Below are positions 33,633 through 43,531 of a stretch of 64,000 nucleotides of DNA, piece after piece. The stretch spans positions 496,001 through 560,000 of the forward strand of contig NZ_SLVF01000004.1 in assembly GCF_004345365.1 (NCBI RefSeq), written 5' to 3'. The notes beneath the pieces were generated by a model. It was not told the DNA's origin, did no database searches, and saw nothing but the letters and a program-made list of their open reading frames with translations. Each line of letters opens with the position of its first letter. Position 1 is the stretch's first letter. The position numbers were made by a program, and so were the translations under genes. The DNA is from Kribbella sp. VKM Ac-2568. GTDB lineage: Bacteria > Actinomycetota > Actinomycetes > Propionibacteriales > Kribbellaceae.

Positions 33633-34958
33633 ATGACCGAGCTCATGATGCGCGGCTTCGAAGGCGCGCTGGTACGCCCGGAGGACGAGGGGTACGACGC
33701 CCTCCGGGCCGTCTGGAACGCGGTTGTCGACCGGCGGCCCGCGATGATCGCGCGGTGCGAGAGCACAGCCGACGTGGTCGCGGCCCTCCGGTACGGGCGA
33801 GAGGCCGGGCTGGAGATCGGCGTCCGCGGAGGCGGTCACAACATCCTCGGTCTTCCGGTCGTCGACGACGGTCTGCTGATCGACCTGGCGGGATTGTCGA
33901 CGGTCCGGGTCGACCCAGGCAGCCGCCGGGCCTGGGTCGGAGGAGGCGCCCTGCTCGGCGCGCTCGACCTCGCGGCCCAGCGGTACGGACTGGCGACGAC
34001 GGCCGGCAACGTGTCCCACACCGGAGTCGGCGGGCTGACCCTCGGCGGCGGGACCGGCTGGCTGGCCCGGTTGCACGGTCTGACCTGCGACAACGTCGCC
34101 GCGTACCAGCTCGTGACCGCCGACGGCGACGTACTGCGGGTCGACGCGAACGGGCACCCGGACCTGTTCTGGGCGCTGCGCGGTGGAGGCGGGAACTTCG
34201 GGGTCGTGACCGAGTTCGAGTTCCGGCTGCACCCGGTCGGTACTCAGGCTCTCGTCGCGGACCTGTACTACGAAATGGAAGAGGCGCAGGCGGTCCTCCG
34301 CGGCTGGCGCGACCTGCTCCCGGACACTCCGCGCCGCGCGACGCCGATGGCGCGGGTCGGCTCCTGGGAAGAGTTCGGCGGACGCCGGATGGCAAGCATC
34401 GGCTTCGTCTGGGTGGGAGACCCGGACGAGGGCAGGCAGCTGCTGGCGACGTACTCCGGAATCGGCCGGCCGGTCGCCCAGCAGGTCAGTGAACTCAGCT
34501 ACCTGGACCTGCAGATGGGCGACGACGAGATCGAGCAGCACGCCATCCGCCGTTACTGCAAGGGCCACTACCTGCGCGAACTCCCCGACGCCGCGATCGA
34601 CGCCTTCCTTGCTCCGGGCAACGAAGTAGGCGCCCGGCTGGCCATGAACCTCGGCGCGATCGCGGACGTCCCGCCCGGAGCATCGGCGTACAGCCACCGC
34701 GACGCACTGGTCGAGTTCACCACCTCGGCCGGCTGGACGGACCCGACCGAGGACGAAACCAGGATCGAGACCACCCGCCGCTACGCCGCCGGCCTCGAAC
34801 CATTTGCCAGCGGCACCTACGTCAACACCCTGGCGGAGGACGGCACCGATGCCCTCCGCCGCGTCTACTCCACCCCCGACCTCACCCGACTCACCACCGT
34901 CAAACGCCAGTACGACCCCACCAACGTCTTCCACCGAACCCACAACATCCACCCGTGA
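33633..34958 (+). CDS. FAD-binding oxidoreductase, berberine-bridge-enzyme-like
   Basis: The 441-residue protein has a PCMH-type FAD-binding domain (about 35-205) with V-R-G-G-G-H-N, where His69 is the expected 8-alpha covalent flavin ligand. L-T-L-G-G-G-T-G-W-L follows, and the C-terminal BBE motif is Y-D-P-T-N-V-F-H-R-T-H-N. The second, cysteinyl flavin link of bicovalent enzymes seems absent: the position reads N-V-S-H-T-G. It probably oxidises an alcohol, sugar or alkaloid-like compound. There is no signal peptide. It is coupled to doxX. Confidence 0.9.
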   Translation: MTELMMRGFEGALVRPEDEGYDALRAVWNAVVDRRPAMIARCESTADVVAALRYGREAGLEIGVRGGGHNILGLPVVDDGLLIDLAGLSTVRVDPGSRRAWVGGGALLGALDLAAQRYGLATTAGNVSHTGVGGLTLGGGTGWLARLHGLTCDNVAAYQLVTADGDVLRVDANGHPDLFWALRGGGGNFGVVTEFEFRLHPVGTQALVADLYYEMEEAQAVLRGWRDLLPDTPRRATPMARVGSWEEFGGRRMASIGFVWVGDPDEGRQLLATYSGIGRPVAQQVSELSYLDLQMGDDEIEQHAIRRYCKGHYLRELPDAAIDAFLAPGNEVGARLAMNLGAIADVPPGASAYSHRDALVEFTTSAGWTDPTEDETRIETTRRYAAGLEPFASGTYVNTLAEDGTDALRRVYSTPDLTRLTTVKRQYDPTNVFHRTHNIHP

Positions 34959-34973
34959 TGCCGTCGGCGGTTT

Positions 34974-35168
34974 TCAGGCACCCGCATGGCTGAACGTCAC
35001 GTGCGTGACTCCACTGGGCGAGGAGGTGGCCTCGACCTGGTAGTCCTTCTCGGGGCCCTCCAGCCCGTCCCAGCGGCGTACGCCTCGGCCGAGCGGGATC
35101 GGGACCACCACGGTGTGCAGGTGGTGGTCGACGAGCCTGGCAGCCAGGAAGTCGAGAGGGGTGCACAA
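34974..35168 (-). pseudogene. C-terminal fragment of a dihydrofolate-reductase-family (RibD C-terminal) protein
   Basis: The last 60 or so residues of a RibD-C/DHFR-like protein are visible: L-A-A-R-L-V-D-H-H-L-H-T-V-V-V-P-I-P-L-G-R-G (the usual D-E-L-x-L-x-x-x-P-x-L-L-G-x-G pattern) and a final S-G-V-T-H-V-T-F. The N-terminal NADPH-binding part is missing; upstream the sequence becomes inverted-repeat element copy B within 4 bp. The fragment ends in a normal stop at 34974. It is not expected to be functional. Confidence 0.72.
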
Positions 35169-35171
35169 GGT

Positions 35172-35247
35172 GGGGGCTTGAACACCTAAGCGGGACGTCG
35201 GACACGAAATAGCTTGTTCACGGTCTCCGTTTGGTGTTCAAGGACCC
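35172..35247. repeat. 76-bp inverted-repeat element, copy B
   Basis: Arms 35172-35198 and 35221-35247 share the core CTTGAACACC / GGTGTTCAAG with copy A and the same 76-bp total length. The arms are more diverged. A flanking GTGCACAAGGTGGGG (35161-35175) is shared with copy C. Confidence 0.82.
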
Positions 35248-35478
35248 CACACCTCACGCAGGAGCCCGCGTCACGGGTGGATGGGAGCGGGCTCCGCGTG
35301 GGCAACGGCAGTATCCCGGAGCCGCTCAGAGGTGTGGCGACAAGGCCCGAGAAGTTCCTGCGCCCGATCGTTCGGGCAGTTGCCTTGGCGGGAGCGGCCA
35401 GTCGAACCCCGAGACCGGCACTTTGTGCACCACCCGAGCAGATCCCGGCGCCCCGGACACTCAGCTGGTGCACAAGGT

Positions 35479-35553
35479 GGGGCCTCGGACACCAAGCCGG
35501 GACCTCGGACACCACACGACCTGTCCCCCGTCCCCACCAGGTGTCCCAGCCCC
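35479..35553. repeat. 75-bp inverted-repeat element, copy C
   Basis: The left arm 35479-35505 aligns to copies A and B (GGACACCAAGCCGGGACCT). The right arm, about 35527-35553, is an imperfect complement (AGGTGTCCCAGCCCC). The preceding GTGCACAAGGTGGGG is identical to that before copy B, so these are direct repeats 307 bp apart. Confidence 0.72.
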
Positions 35554-35723
35554 TCACAAGGTGTCCCAGGTCCCCACAACAACACCGCCACCGGCGGCCA
35601 CAGCCCCAACAAGGTGTCCGCGTTCCCCACCACCACACGCCGCCGGGTCCAGGCCGGCGATCGGCGTCCCGATGACGGGTTGTTCGGCCACTGGCGCCGA
35701 ACAAGCCGCCAGCCGACGACCAA

Positions 35724-35933
35724 CCCGCCAGCGGACCCGGACACGAGCCACAGGCAGCCGAACAGCCCGCCAGCGGGCCCGGACACGAGCCACAGGCAGC
35801 CGAACAGCCCGCCAGCGGACCCGGACACGAGCCACAGGCAGCCGAACAGCCCGCCAGCGGGCCCGGACACGAGCCACAGGCAGCCGAACAGCCCGCCAGC
35901 AGGCCCGGACACGAGCCACAGGCAGCCGAACAA
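35724..35933. repeat. Minisatellite: five 42-bp tandem repeats
   Basis: Five consecutive 42-bp units begin CCCGCCAGCGG and contain CCCGGACACGAGCCACAGG and CAGCCGAACAG. They are almost identical; a single base alternates A/G between successive units, hinting at an 84-bp higher-order unit. The array ends 5 bp before the GH1 stop codon. Forty-two bases is 14 codons, so the array is open in every frame; the frame reading P-P-A-G-P-D-T-S-H-R-Q-P-N-S has the highest GC3, but no start or domain supports translation. Confidence 0.92.
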
Positions 35934-35938
35934 GCCGA

Positions 35939-37369
35939 CTAGCGGTTGCGGTGTTGTTGGGCTACGTCTCTTAGGTAGAGGGCGCTCTGCTTGGGGATAC
36001 GGGCTTGGGTTTCGTAGTCGACTCGGACGATGCCGAAGCGCTTCTCGTAGCCGTAGGCCCATTCGAAGTTGTCGAGGAGAGACCAGGCGAGGTAGCCGCG
36101 GATGTCGGCACCTTGGTTGATCGCGGCCGCTACTGCGGCGAGGTGGGAGGAGAAGTAGGCCGTGCGCCCATCGTCGACCACATAGCCAGCCGCGTCGGGG
36201 ATGTCGTCGAAGGCGGCGCCGTTCTCGGTGACGACCATCGGGAGGCCGGGGTAGTCGCGGCTGATCCGGACCAGCAGGTCGGTGAAGCCTTCCGGAACGA
36301 TCTCCCAGTCCATCGCCGTGCGCGGCTTGTCGAGTGGCACGGTCCGGCTGATCGGGAGCCCGTCGTCACCGACCGTGCGGCCGTTCTCGTCGAACCCGGT
36401 GAACTTCTGGCTGAAGTAGTAGTTGACCCCGAGTACGTCGATCGGCGCGGAGATCGTCGCCAGATCCCCTCCCTGCACAGGGATCTCCACACCTTCGGCC
36501 GCCAGGTCGGCGATCACGTCGGCCGGGTAGCGCCCGTGCACCAGCGGGTCCAGGTAGAGCCGTGCGCCCATCCCATCCGCGCGCCGCGCTGCCTCGAGGT
36601 CGGGCTGGGCGTCGCTGGCCGGGTACGCCGTCGCCGCGTTCAGGGTGATCCCGATGTCGATCGCGCGCGGAGCCGCCTCGCGCATCCGCTCGGTGGCCAG
36701 GCCGTGCCCGAGCAGCAGGTGGTGTACCGCCGCCACGGCCGCGGGGTACTCCTTCCGCCCGGGGGCGTGCGCGCCGTACGCGTAACCGAGCATCGCCGAG
36801 CACCACGGCTCGTTCAGCGTGGTCCAGGTGTTCACCCGATCGCTCAGTGCGTCGAACACCAGCATCGAGTAGTCAGCGAACCGGTACGCCGTGTCGCGCG
36901 CCGGCCAACCACCGGCGTCCTCGAGCTCCTGCGGCAGGTCCCAGTGGTAGAGCGTCACCCACGGGTCGATGCCCTGGGCAAGGAGTTCATCGACCAGCCG
37001 GTCGTAGAAGGCGAGGCCGGCCGGGTTGGCCAGGCCCTTGCCGTGCGGCTGGACCCGCGGCCAGGACACCGAGAACCGGTACGTGTCCATGCCGAGGTCC
37101 TTGATCAGGGCAACGTCCTCAGGCATCCGGGTGTAGTGCTCGCAGGCGATGTCTCCGGTGTCGCCGTTGTCGATCGCGCCGGGGACCCGGCAGAACGTGT
37201 CCCAGATCGACGGCGTCCGGCCGTCCACGTCGACGGCTCCCTCGATCTGGTAGGCGGAGGTGGCGACGCCCCAGCGGAAGTCCGACGGCAGGCCGGCGAT
37301 CAGCTCCTGCTCGGCCGTCGGTGCGGTGAACGCGACAGTTGAAGTGGTGGGGACAGCTGTTGTGTTCAT
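35939..37369 (-). CDS. Beta-glucosidase, glycoside hydrolase family 1
   Basis: The 476-residue enzyme has all GH1 landmarks: F-R-W-G-V-A-T-S-A-Y-Q-I-E-G, acid/base Glu187 in T-L-N-E-P-W, nucleophile Glu382 in V-T-E-N-G, and S-L-L-D-N-F-E-W near the end. It has no signal peptide, so it hydrolyses imported beta-gluco-oligosaccharides in the cytosol. It is the last gene of the importer operon, 90 bp after the oppD-like gene. The gap contains a GTACGGCG/CGCCGTAC dyad (37377-37408). ATG 37369 lacks a strong ribosome site. Confidence 0.95.
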   Translation of the reverse strand: MNTTAVPTTSTVAFTAPTAEQELIAGLPSDFRWGVATSAYQIEGAVDVDGRTPSIWDTFCRVPGAIDNGDTGDIACEHYTRMPEDVALIKDLGMDTYRFSVSWPRVQPHGKGLANPAGLAFYDRLVDELLAQGIDPWVTLYHWDLPQELEDAGGWPARDTAYRFADYSMLVFDALSDRVNTWTTLNEPWCSAMLGYAYGAHAPGRKEYPAAVAAVHHLLLGHGLATERMREAAPRAIDIGITLNAATAYPASDAQPDLEAARRADGMGARLYLDPLVHGRYPADVIADLAAEGVEIPVQGGDLATISAPIDVLGVNYYFSQKFTGFDENGRTVGDDGLPISRTVPLDKPRTAMDWEIVPEGFTDLLVRISRDYPGLPMVVTENGAAFDDIPDAAGYVVDDGRTAYFSSHLAAVAAAINQGADIRGYLAWSLLDNFEWAYGYEKRFGIVRVDYETQARIPKQSALYLRDVAQQHRNR

Positions 37370-37376
37370 GGTGAAC

Positions 37377-37408
37377 GTACGGCGCGCGCCGGTGGGCGTA
37401 CGCCGTAC
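37377..37408. promoter_or_regulatory. Dyad in front of the GH1 gene
   Basis: GTACGGCG (37377-37384) and CGCCGTAC (37401-37408) form 8-bp perfect arms around 16 bases immediately upstream of the GH1 start. It could be an internal operator or an intercistronic RNA hairpin. Confidence 0.35.
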
Positions 37409-37459
37409 TGGCTCCCTTCGGGACGGTGCTACAGAGGGGCGGGGAGGCGAGAACGAGGG

Positions 37460-38481
<1,022 letters not shown>

Positions 38482-38482
<1 letters not shown>

Positions 38483-39528
38483 CAGGCGGCACCCTTCGCT
38501 TTCTCGGAGGCCTTGCGCACGACCGGGGTCACCGGGGCGTCCTTGCCGGCGGTGTTCAGCACCGGGGTGAAGCCGACCCGCATCTTGACGGTGTGGCCGT
38601 CCGTGGTCTTCACCTTGGTGTGCCCGTTGCTGCGCAGCCGCGGGCTGACGAACTCGTCGATGCCGAAGTTGATCAGTGACAGCGCGGTGCCGAGGAACGC
38701 GATCGCCAGCCCGGCCGGGACGAACCACCACCAGGCTCCCTGGGCGAGGGCCTGCTGGCTCTGCGCCCAGAAGAGGATGGTGCCCCAGTTCCACTCGGAG
38801 ATGGTCGAGATCCCGATGAAGGCCAGGGTGATCTCGGACATCACCGCGAAGATCACCGTGCCGACGAAGCCCGACGCGATGATCGCGGTCAGGTTCGGCA
38901 GGATCTCGACGGTGATGATCCGCCAGGTGCTCTCACCGGTGGCCCGAGCCGCCTCGACATAGTCCCGCCGTCGCAGCGACAGCGTCTGGGCTCGCAGGAT
39001 TCGTGCTCCCCAGGCCCACGACGTCAGGCCGATGACGAGGGCAACCATCAGGTCACCGGCGCCGGGGATGGTGGAGGCCACGATGATGATCAGGGGCAGC
39101 GCCGGGATCACCAGGAAGACGTTCGACAGCGCTGACAGACTTTCGTCGGCAGCACCGCCGAGGAAGCCGGAGCTGACCCCGATCAGGACCGACAGCGCGG
39201 TCGCGATCACGCCGGCCAGCAGGCCGACGAACATCACCCCGCGGGTGCCGACCAGGACCTGGCTGAAGACGTCCTGGCCCAGGTGGGTGGTGCCGAACCA
39301 GTGCTTGCCCGACGGCCCCTGGATCAGGTCGCTGCTGCGGGCGGACGGGTCGAACGGCGCGATCCACGGGCCGATGATCGCGATCAGGCAGAAGAAGCCG
39401 AGTACTACGAGGCCGGTCGCGGCCTTCGGGTTGGCGACGAACCGCAGCCGCCGGCGCTTGGCCGCGGCGGCCGCGTCGACCTGGCCCTCGGGCGTGGCCG
39501 CGACGATGGTGGTGGCTGGTGCGGACAT
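38482..39528 (-). CDS. Opp/Dpp-type ABC transporter permease (C subunit)
   Basis: The 348-residue inner membrane protein has the DppC-like N-terminal OppC_N segment (L-V-V-L-G-F-F-C-L-I-A-I-I-G-P-W), about six helices and the cytoplasmic EAA-type loop E-A-A-R-A-T-G-E-S. A charged tail of about 60 residues follows the last helix. It forms the channel together with the B subunit encoded 3 bp upstream. Confidence 0.93.
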
Positions 39529-39531
39529 CGG

Positions 39532-40512
39532 TCAGCCCTCCTTGCGAGTGCGGGGATCGAGCAGCAGATACGCGACATCCGCCACCAGGTTGGCCATCAG
39601 GACCGACATCGTGATGACCAGGAAGACGCCCTGCATCAGCGGGTAGTCCTTGGATCCGACGGCCTGGAAGAGGTTGTAGCCGATGCCGGGGTAGGAGAAG
39701 ACGATCTCGACCAGCAGGGTGCCGCCGACGATGAAGCCGAGCGACAGAGCGAAGCCGGACACGTTCGGCAGCAGCGCGTTGCGGGCCGCGTAGCTGACCA
39801 TCACCCGGCGCTCGCTCAGGCCCTTGGCGTGCGCGACGGTGATGTAGTCCTCTGATGCCACCGTGACCATCATGTTCCGCATGCTGAGGATCCAGCCGCT
39901 GACCGAGGAGATCAGGATGGTGATCGCCGGCAGCAGGCTGTGCTGGATCGCGCTGGCGATGAACTCGCGGTCCCAGGACGGCACCAGCCCGGGCTCGTAA
40001 CCGCCCGAGGACGGGAAGAAGCTGTCGGGGCCGGCGAACAGGGTGATGGCGAGCAGCCCGAGCCAGAAGTACGGGATGGACGACAGGAACGTTGTCACTG
40101 GCAACAACCCGTCCAGCCAGGAACCACGCCGCCAGCCGGCCAGCACGCCGAGCGACGTACCGATCATGAAGCTGGCGAAGGTGGTGATGCCGACCAGCGC
40201 GATCGTCCACGGCAGGCTCTGCTTGAGGATCTCCGAGACCGGCGTGGGGAAGAAGGTGAACGACAACCCGAGGTCGCCGTGGAAGATCTGACCCCAGTAG
40301 TCGACGTACTGGCTCCACAGGCTGGCGTTCTCGTCCAGGCCGAAGAGCACGTAGAGCGAGTTGATCGCCTCGGTGCTCATCTGGCCCTGGAACTTGTTGA
40401 TCAGCGAGGTGACCGGGTCACCCGGGATCATCCGCGGGATGAAGAAGTTGATCGTGATCGCGGCCCACGCGGTGAACAGGTAGAACACGATCCGCTGCAG
40501 CAGGAACTTCAC
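39532..40512 (-). CDS. Opp/Dpp-type ABC transporter permease (B subunit)
   Basis: The 326-residue permease begins with [14 protein letters not shown] and contains P-R-M-I-P-G-D-P-V, both typical of DppB, and an EAA loop with A-H-A-K-G-L-S. GTG 40512 overlaps the ATPase stop by 4 bp (GTGA) and follows GAAGGAG. It is the second gene of the four-gene importer core. Membrane location is clear from six hydrophobic segments. Confidence 0.93.
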   Translation of the reverse strand: MKFLLQRIVFYLFTAWAAITINFFIPRMIPGDPVTSLINKFQGQMSTEAINSLYVLFGLDENASLWSQYVDYWGQIFHGDLGLSFTFFPTPVSEILKQSLPWTIALVGITTFASFMIGTSLGVLAGWRRGSWLDGLLPVTTFLSSIPYFWLGLLAITLFAGPDSFFPSSGGYEPGLVPSWDREFIASAIQHSLLPAITILISSVSGWILSMRNMMVTVASEDYITVAHAKGLSERRVMVSYAARNALLPNVSGFALSLGFIVGGTLLVEIVFSYPGIGYNLFQAVGSKDYPLMQGVFLVITMSVLMANLVADVAYLLLDPRTRKEG

Positions 40513-41576
40513 TTCGCCGCTCCTTCCTCGTAGAGCCAGCAGGCCGCCCAGTGCGCGGTACCGGAGTCGACCACCGGGAGCTCGAAGCGTGGTGGCAGGT
40601 CGGTGGAGCACTTCGGCATCGCGTGCACGCAGCGCGGGTGGAACCGGCAGCCGGTCGGCGGCGCTATCAGGCTCGGCGGCTCACCACCAGCCTCGTCCTC
40701 GGGTGCGTTCTTCGGATCCCCGACGCGGTCCAAGCGGTCGGGATCGGGCGCGCTCTCGATCAGCAGCCGGGTGTACGGGTGGGCGGGGTTCTGCGTGACC
40801 GTCTCGGAGTCGCCGCCCTCGACCATCCGGCCGGCGTACATCACCATCGTCTCGTCGGCGAAGTAGCGCGCGGACGCGATGTCGTGGGTGATGTAGAGGA
40901 TGGCGAGGTTGAGCCGTTCCTTCAGGTCCCGCAGCAGGTTCAGCACGCCGAGGCGGATCGACACGTCCAGCATCGATACCGGCTCGTCGGCCAGCAGCGC
41001 CTCGGGGTCGGCGCCGAGCGCGCGGGCGATCGACACCCGCTGGCGCTGGCCGCCGGACAGTTCGTGCGGGAACTTGTCCAGGTAGCGCTCGGGCGGGGTG
41101 AGCTGCACGCGCAACAGCAGGTCGTTGAGGTTCTGTTCCAGCTCGGCGGACGTCTTGCCCGCGCGGCCGTGGATCTTGAGCGACCGGGTCAGGTGGTAGC
41201 GCACCGTGTGGACCGGGTTCAGCGAGGCGAACGGGTCCTGGAAGATCATCTGCACCTGGCGGCAGTACGCGCGGAACTTGCGGCCGCCGTGCACGGTGAC
41301 CGACTTGCCGTGCAGCCGGATGTCGCCGTCGGTGCGGGGGTACAGCTGCGCCAGCAACCGCGCGACGGTGGACTTGCCCGAGCCGGACTCGCCGACGAGC
41401 GCGGTGACCCGGCCCCGGCGGAGCGTCAGCCGGATGTCGTCCACCGCGTGCACCGCTTTGCGCTCCTTGGTGAACAGGTCGCGCAGGCCCCGCCGTACGG
41501 GGAAGTGTTTGGTGAGGCCCTCGGCCTCGAGTACCACGTCCCCGGTGGTCACCGGGTCTGTCTGGGTCGCCGTCAT
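40509..41576 (-). CDS. Opp/Dpp-type ABC transporter ATP-binding protein (F subunit)
   Basis: The 355-residue ATPase has Walker [10 protein letters not shown], signature [11 protein letters not shown] and Walker [13 protein letters not shown]. Its C-terminal [10 protein letters not shown] motif is typical of the OppF group. It follows the binding-protein gene after a 78-bp gap that contains a very strong RNA hairpin, which may limit its expression relative to the binding protein. Confidence 0.93.
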   Translation of the reverse strand: MTATQTDPVTTGDVVLEAEGLTKHFPVRRGLRDLFTKERKAVHAVDDIRLTLRRGRVTALVGESGSGKSTVARLLAQLYPRTDGDIRLHGKSVTVHGGRKFRAYCRQVQMIFQDPFASLNPVHTVRYHLTRSLKIHGRAGKTSAELEQNLNDLLLRVQLTPPERYLDKFPHELSGGQRQRVSIARALGADPEALLADEPVSMLDVSIRLGVLNLLRDLKERLNLAILYITHDIASARYFADETMVMYAGRMVEGGDSETVTQNPAHPYTRLLIESAPDPDRLDRVGDPKNAPEDEAGGEPPSLIAPPTGCRFHPRCVHAMPKCSTDLPPRFELPVVDSGTAHWAACWLYEEGAAK

Positions 41577-41608
41577 GACGTTCGGAACTCCTAGCTTGAT
41601 CGCGGCAC

Positions 41609-41646
41609 CGCGGCCGGGACCCCCAGGTGGAGGGGTCCCGGCCGCG
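41609..41646. terminator. Strong intercistronic hairpin between binding protein and transporter genes
   Basis: Perfect 15-bp arms (41609-41623 and 41632-41646; CGCGGCCGGGACCCC) with an 8-base loop. Located 8 bp after the binding-protein stop, it probably acts as a partial terminator or 3' RNA stabiliser, giving excess binding protein. Confidence 0.85.
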
Positions 41647-41654
41647 ATTGACCT

Positions 41655-43334
41655 TTAGGCGCCTGCGGGCTTCAGGTTCAGGACGATCTGGAGTGCGTTC
41701 TGCTGCGTCGGCTGGGCCGGAGCGTACTGGTTCTGCTCGTCCGGCCAGCCTTCCCAGTTCTTGGTGCTGTAGAGGCCGCCGACGTTGGACGCCGAGGTCG
41801 GGATGACGGGCATCTGGTCGACCATGATCTTCTGCAGCGTGTTCAGCGCGGTGGTGCGAGCCGAGTCGTCGGTGGCGTTGGCGTACTCGTCCAGCGCCTT
41901 CGTCGCCTCGGCGTTGCTGAACCGGCCGTAGTTGCCGCTGACCTTGCCGGTGCCGACGGGCTTCAGGATCTTGCCGTCCATGATGTTCTGGTAGATGTCG
42001 TACGGCGTCGAGCCACCGTTGGTCCAGTGCATCGCGGCGTCGAAGTTGCCCTCGTCGATGGCCTTGAACCAGGCGTCCTGGTTCGCCTTGTCGACGGTGG
42101 CCTTGATCCCGATCGTGGACAGGTTGTCCTTGATGATCTCGAGGTCGGTGACGTAGTCGGACCAGCCGGCCGGGTCGGTCAGCGTGATCGTGACCGGCTT
42201 GCCGGACGGGTCCTTCAGCACGTCGCCCTCGAGCTTGAAGCCGGCGGAGGCGAGCTCGGCCTTGGCCCCGTCCACGTCCACCGAGTGCTTCTTCTCTTTG
42301 AACTCCGGGGCGATGAAGGACTCACCGGCCGGGGTCGGGATACCGGTGACGGACTCGACCTTCGGGTAGAAGTAGCCGGCCTCACCCTGCATGAAGATGT
42401 CGTCGCGGTTGATCACCTTGTCCATCGCACGCCGCAGAGCGGGGTTGTCGAAGGGCTTCTTGGTGGTGTTGATCCACAGACCGTGGATACCGAGGTTCGC
42501 CGGGAACCAGAGCTTGTGGTGCGCCGGGTCCTTGTCCTGGTACACGGCCTTGACGTTCGGGACGAAGACGAAGCTCCACTCCGAGGCGCCGTTGGCCAGC
42601 GCGGTGGTCTGCGCGTTGTTGTCGTTGTACGACGTGTACCGCAGCTCCTTGACCTTCGGGAGCTCCTGCCAATACGAGTCGCGGACCTCCAGCGTGGTGG
42701 TCTGCGGGGTGAACGACTTCAGCTTGTACGGCCCGGTGCCGATCGGGTTCTTGATGGTGTCCTGGGTCGGGTCCTTGAGCGTGGACCACTGGGCCTTCGG
42801 CACCACGAAGACGGTGAGCACCTTGTTCTGGTTCACGAACTGCGACCGGGTGAAGGTCAGGTCCACCTTGTTGCCGGACGCGGTGATGGTGCCGTAGGGG
42901 ATCGCGTCACCGTTCAGGCCCTCGTTGTCCTTGCGGAGCTGGAACGAGTACGCGACGTCGTCGGCGGTCATCGGCGTACCGTCGGAGAACTTGACGCCGT
43001 CGCGGATGGTGAGCGAGAGCTTGGTGAAGTTGTCGGCCCACTTCCACTCGGTGGCCAGCCACGGCTTGCCGGCCTCGGCGGGCTTGATGCCGTTGATCAT
43101 CACCAGCGGTTCGTAGATCATCCAGCGGTAGCCCAGCGACGCGCCCGACGACGAGTTGAGGAACGGGTTGTGGTTCTCCGTCTGCGGGCCGTTTGGCATG
43201 CCCACGTTCAGCACCGTGGTGGTGCTGGCGGAGCCGGCGGTTTCGTTGTTTCCATCCCCGTTGCTGCAGGCAGCAAGTGTGACTGCCGCGAGCAGGCCCG
43301 TGAGGGCTAGCGCGACTGAGCGTCGAGCTCGCAT
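41655..43334 (-). CDS. Extracellular solute-binding lipoprotein, family 5
   Basis: The 559-residue precursor has a lipoprotein signal ([16 protein letters not shown]) with the lipidated Cys at about residue 22. The SBP_bac_5 fold that follows is recognisable by [32 protein letters not shown] and [13 protein letters not shown] 43334 follows AGGAGG. It captures the substrate outside the membrane for the downstream BCDF genes. Family-5 proteins bind peptides in many bacteria but also beta-gluco-oligosaccharides in others, which the neighbours favour here. Confidence 0.93.
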   Translation of the reverse strand: MRARRSVALALTGLLAAVTLAACSNGDGNNETAGSASTTTVLNVGMPNGPQTENHNPFLNSSSGASLGYRWMIYEPLVMINGIKPAEAGKPWLATEWKWADNFTKLSLTIRDGVKFSDGTPMTADDVAYSFQLRKDNEGLNGDAIPYGTITASGNKVDLTFTRSQFVNQNKVLTVFVVPKAQWSTLKDPTQDTIKNPIGTGPYKLKSFTPQTTTLEVRDSYWQELPKVKELRYTSYNDNNAQTTALANGASEWSFVFVPNVKAVYQDKDPAHHKLWFPANLGIHGLWINTTKKPFDNPALRRAMDKVINRDDIFMQGEAGYFYPKVESVTGIPTPAGESFIAPEFKEKKHSVDVDGAKAELASAGFKLEGDVLKDPSGKPVTITLTDPAGWSDYVTDLEIIKDNLSTIGIKATVDKANQDAWFKAIDEGNFDAAMHWTNGGSTPYDIYQNIMDGKILKPVGTGKVSGNYGRFSNAEATKALDEYANATDDSARTTALNTLQKIMVDQMPVIPTSASNVGGLYSTKNWEGWPDEQNQYAPAQPTQQNALQIVLNLKPAGA

Positions 43335-43368
43335 CGTTCCTCCTGTGTTTCGTCCAACTGGTTGGCGG

Positions 43369-43401
43369 TGACTGTCGGATGACTGTCGGATGACTGTCGG
43401 G
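43369..43401. repeat. Three tandem 11-bp direct repeats upstream of the binding-protein gene
   Basis: TGACTGTCGGA occurs three times in a row (43369-43379, 43380-43390, 43391-43401; the last base of the third unit is G). The 11-bp period is about one helical turn, so repeated protein contacts on one DNA face are possible. Confidence 0.7.
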
Positions 43402-43431
43402 TGGAGCCTGGGGGGCCTTCGCATGGTGCCG

Positions 43432-43445
43432 TGAAAGCGCTCTCA
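43432..43445. promoter_or_regulatory. CebR-like LacI operator upstream of the importer operon
   Basis: TGAAAGCGCTCTCA matches the known CebR-type consensus TGGGAGCGCTCCCA at 11 of 14 positions with the central CG. It lies about 100 bp upstream of the binding-protein start and 86 bp downstream of the LacI gene's stop. Confidence 0.7.
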
Positions 43446-43494
43446 TGGGAATATCGACGGCGCTAACAGATCGGTATCGGTGTCTTTGGTCCGA

Positions 43495-43524
43495 GCGGCG
43501 GGGCAGGGGCAGCTACCCCGCCGC
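43495..43524. terminator. Terminator after the LacI gene
   Basis: GCGGCGGGG (43495-43503) and CCCCGCCGC (43516-43524) form a perfect 9-bp stem with a 12-base loop, 7 bp after the lacI-family stop codon. Confidence 0.65.
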
Positions 43525-43531
43525 CGGGGTC

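Larger units (their letters stand above)
34959..35938. other. Repeat-rich stretch without an intact gene
   Basis: These 980 bases between the FAD oxidase and the GH1 gene carry a DHFR-family fragment, two copies of the ~76-bp inverted-repeat element, a nested GTGCAC inverted repeat (35419-35430 / 35466-35477), scattered ACAAGGTGTCC words, and a 42-bp minisatellite. Long open frames exist on both strands, but none has recognisable domains, and the tandem repeat keeps all six frames open. Confidence 0.75.

Noticed and set aside
35281..36120. Long plus-strand open frame across the 42-bp repeats with a P-P-A-G-P-D-T-S-H-R-Q-P-N-S repeat peptide.
   Set aside because: A repeat whose unit is a multiple of three stays open in all frames. 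The flanking parts lack domains, good starts or typical codon bias, and the frame runs into the GH1 gene on the opposite strand.
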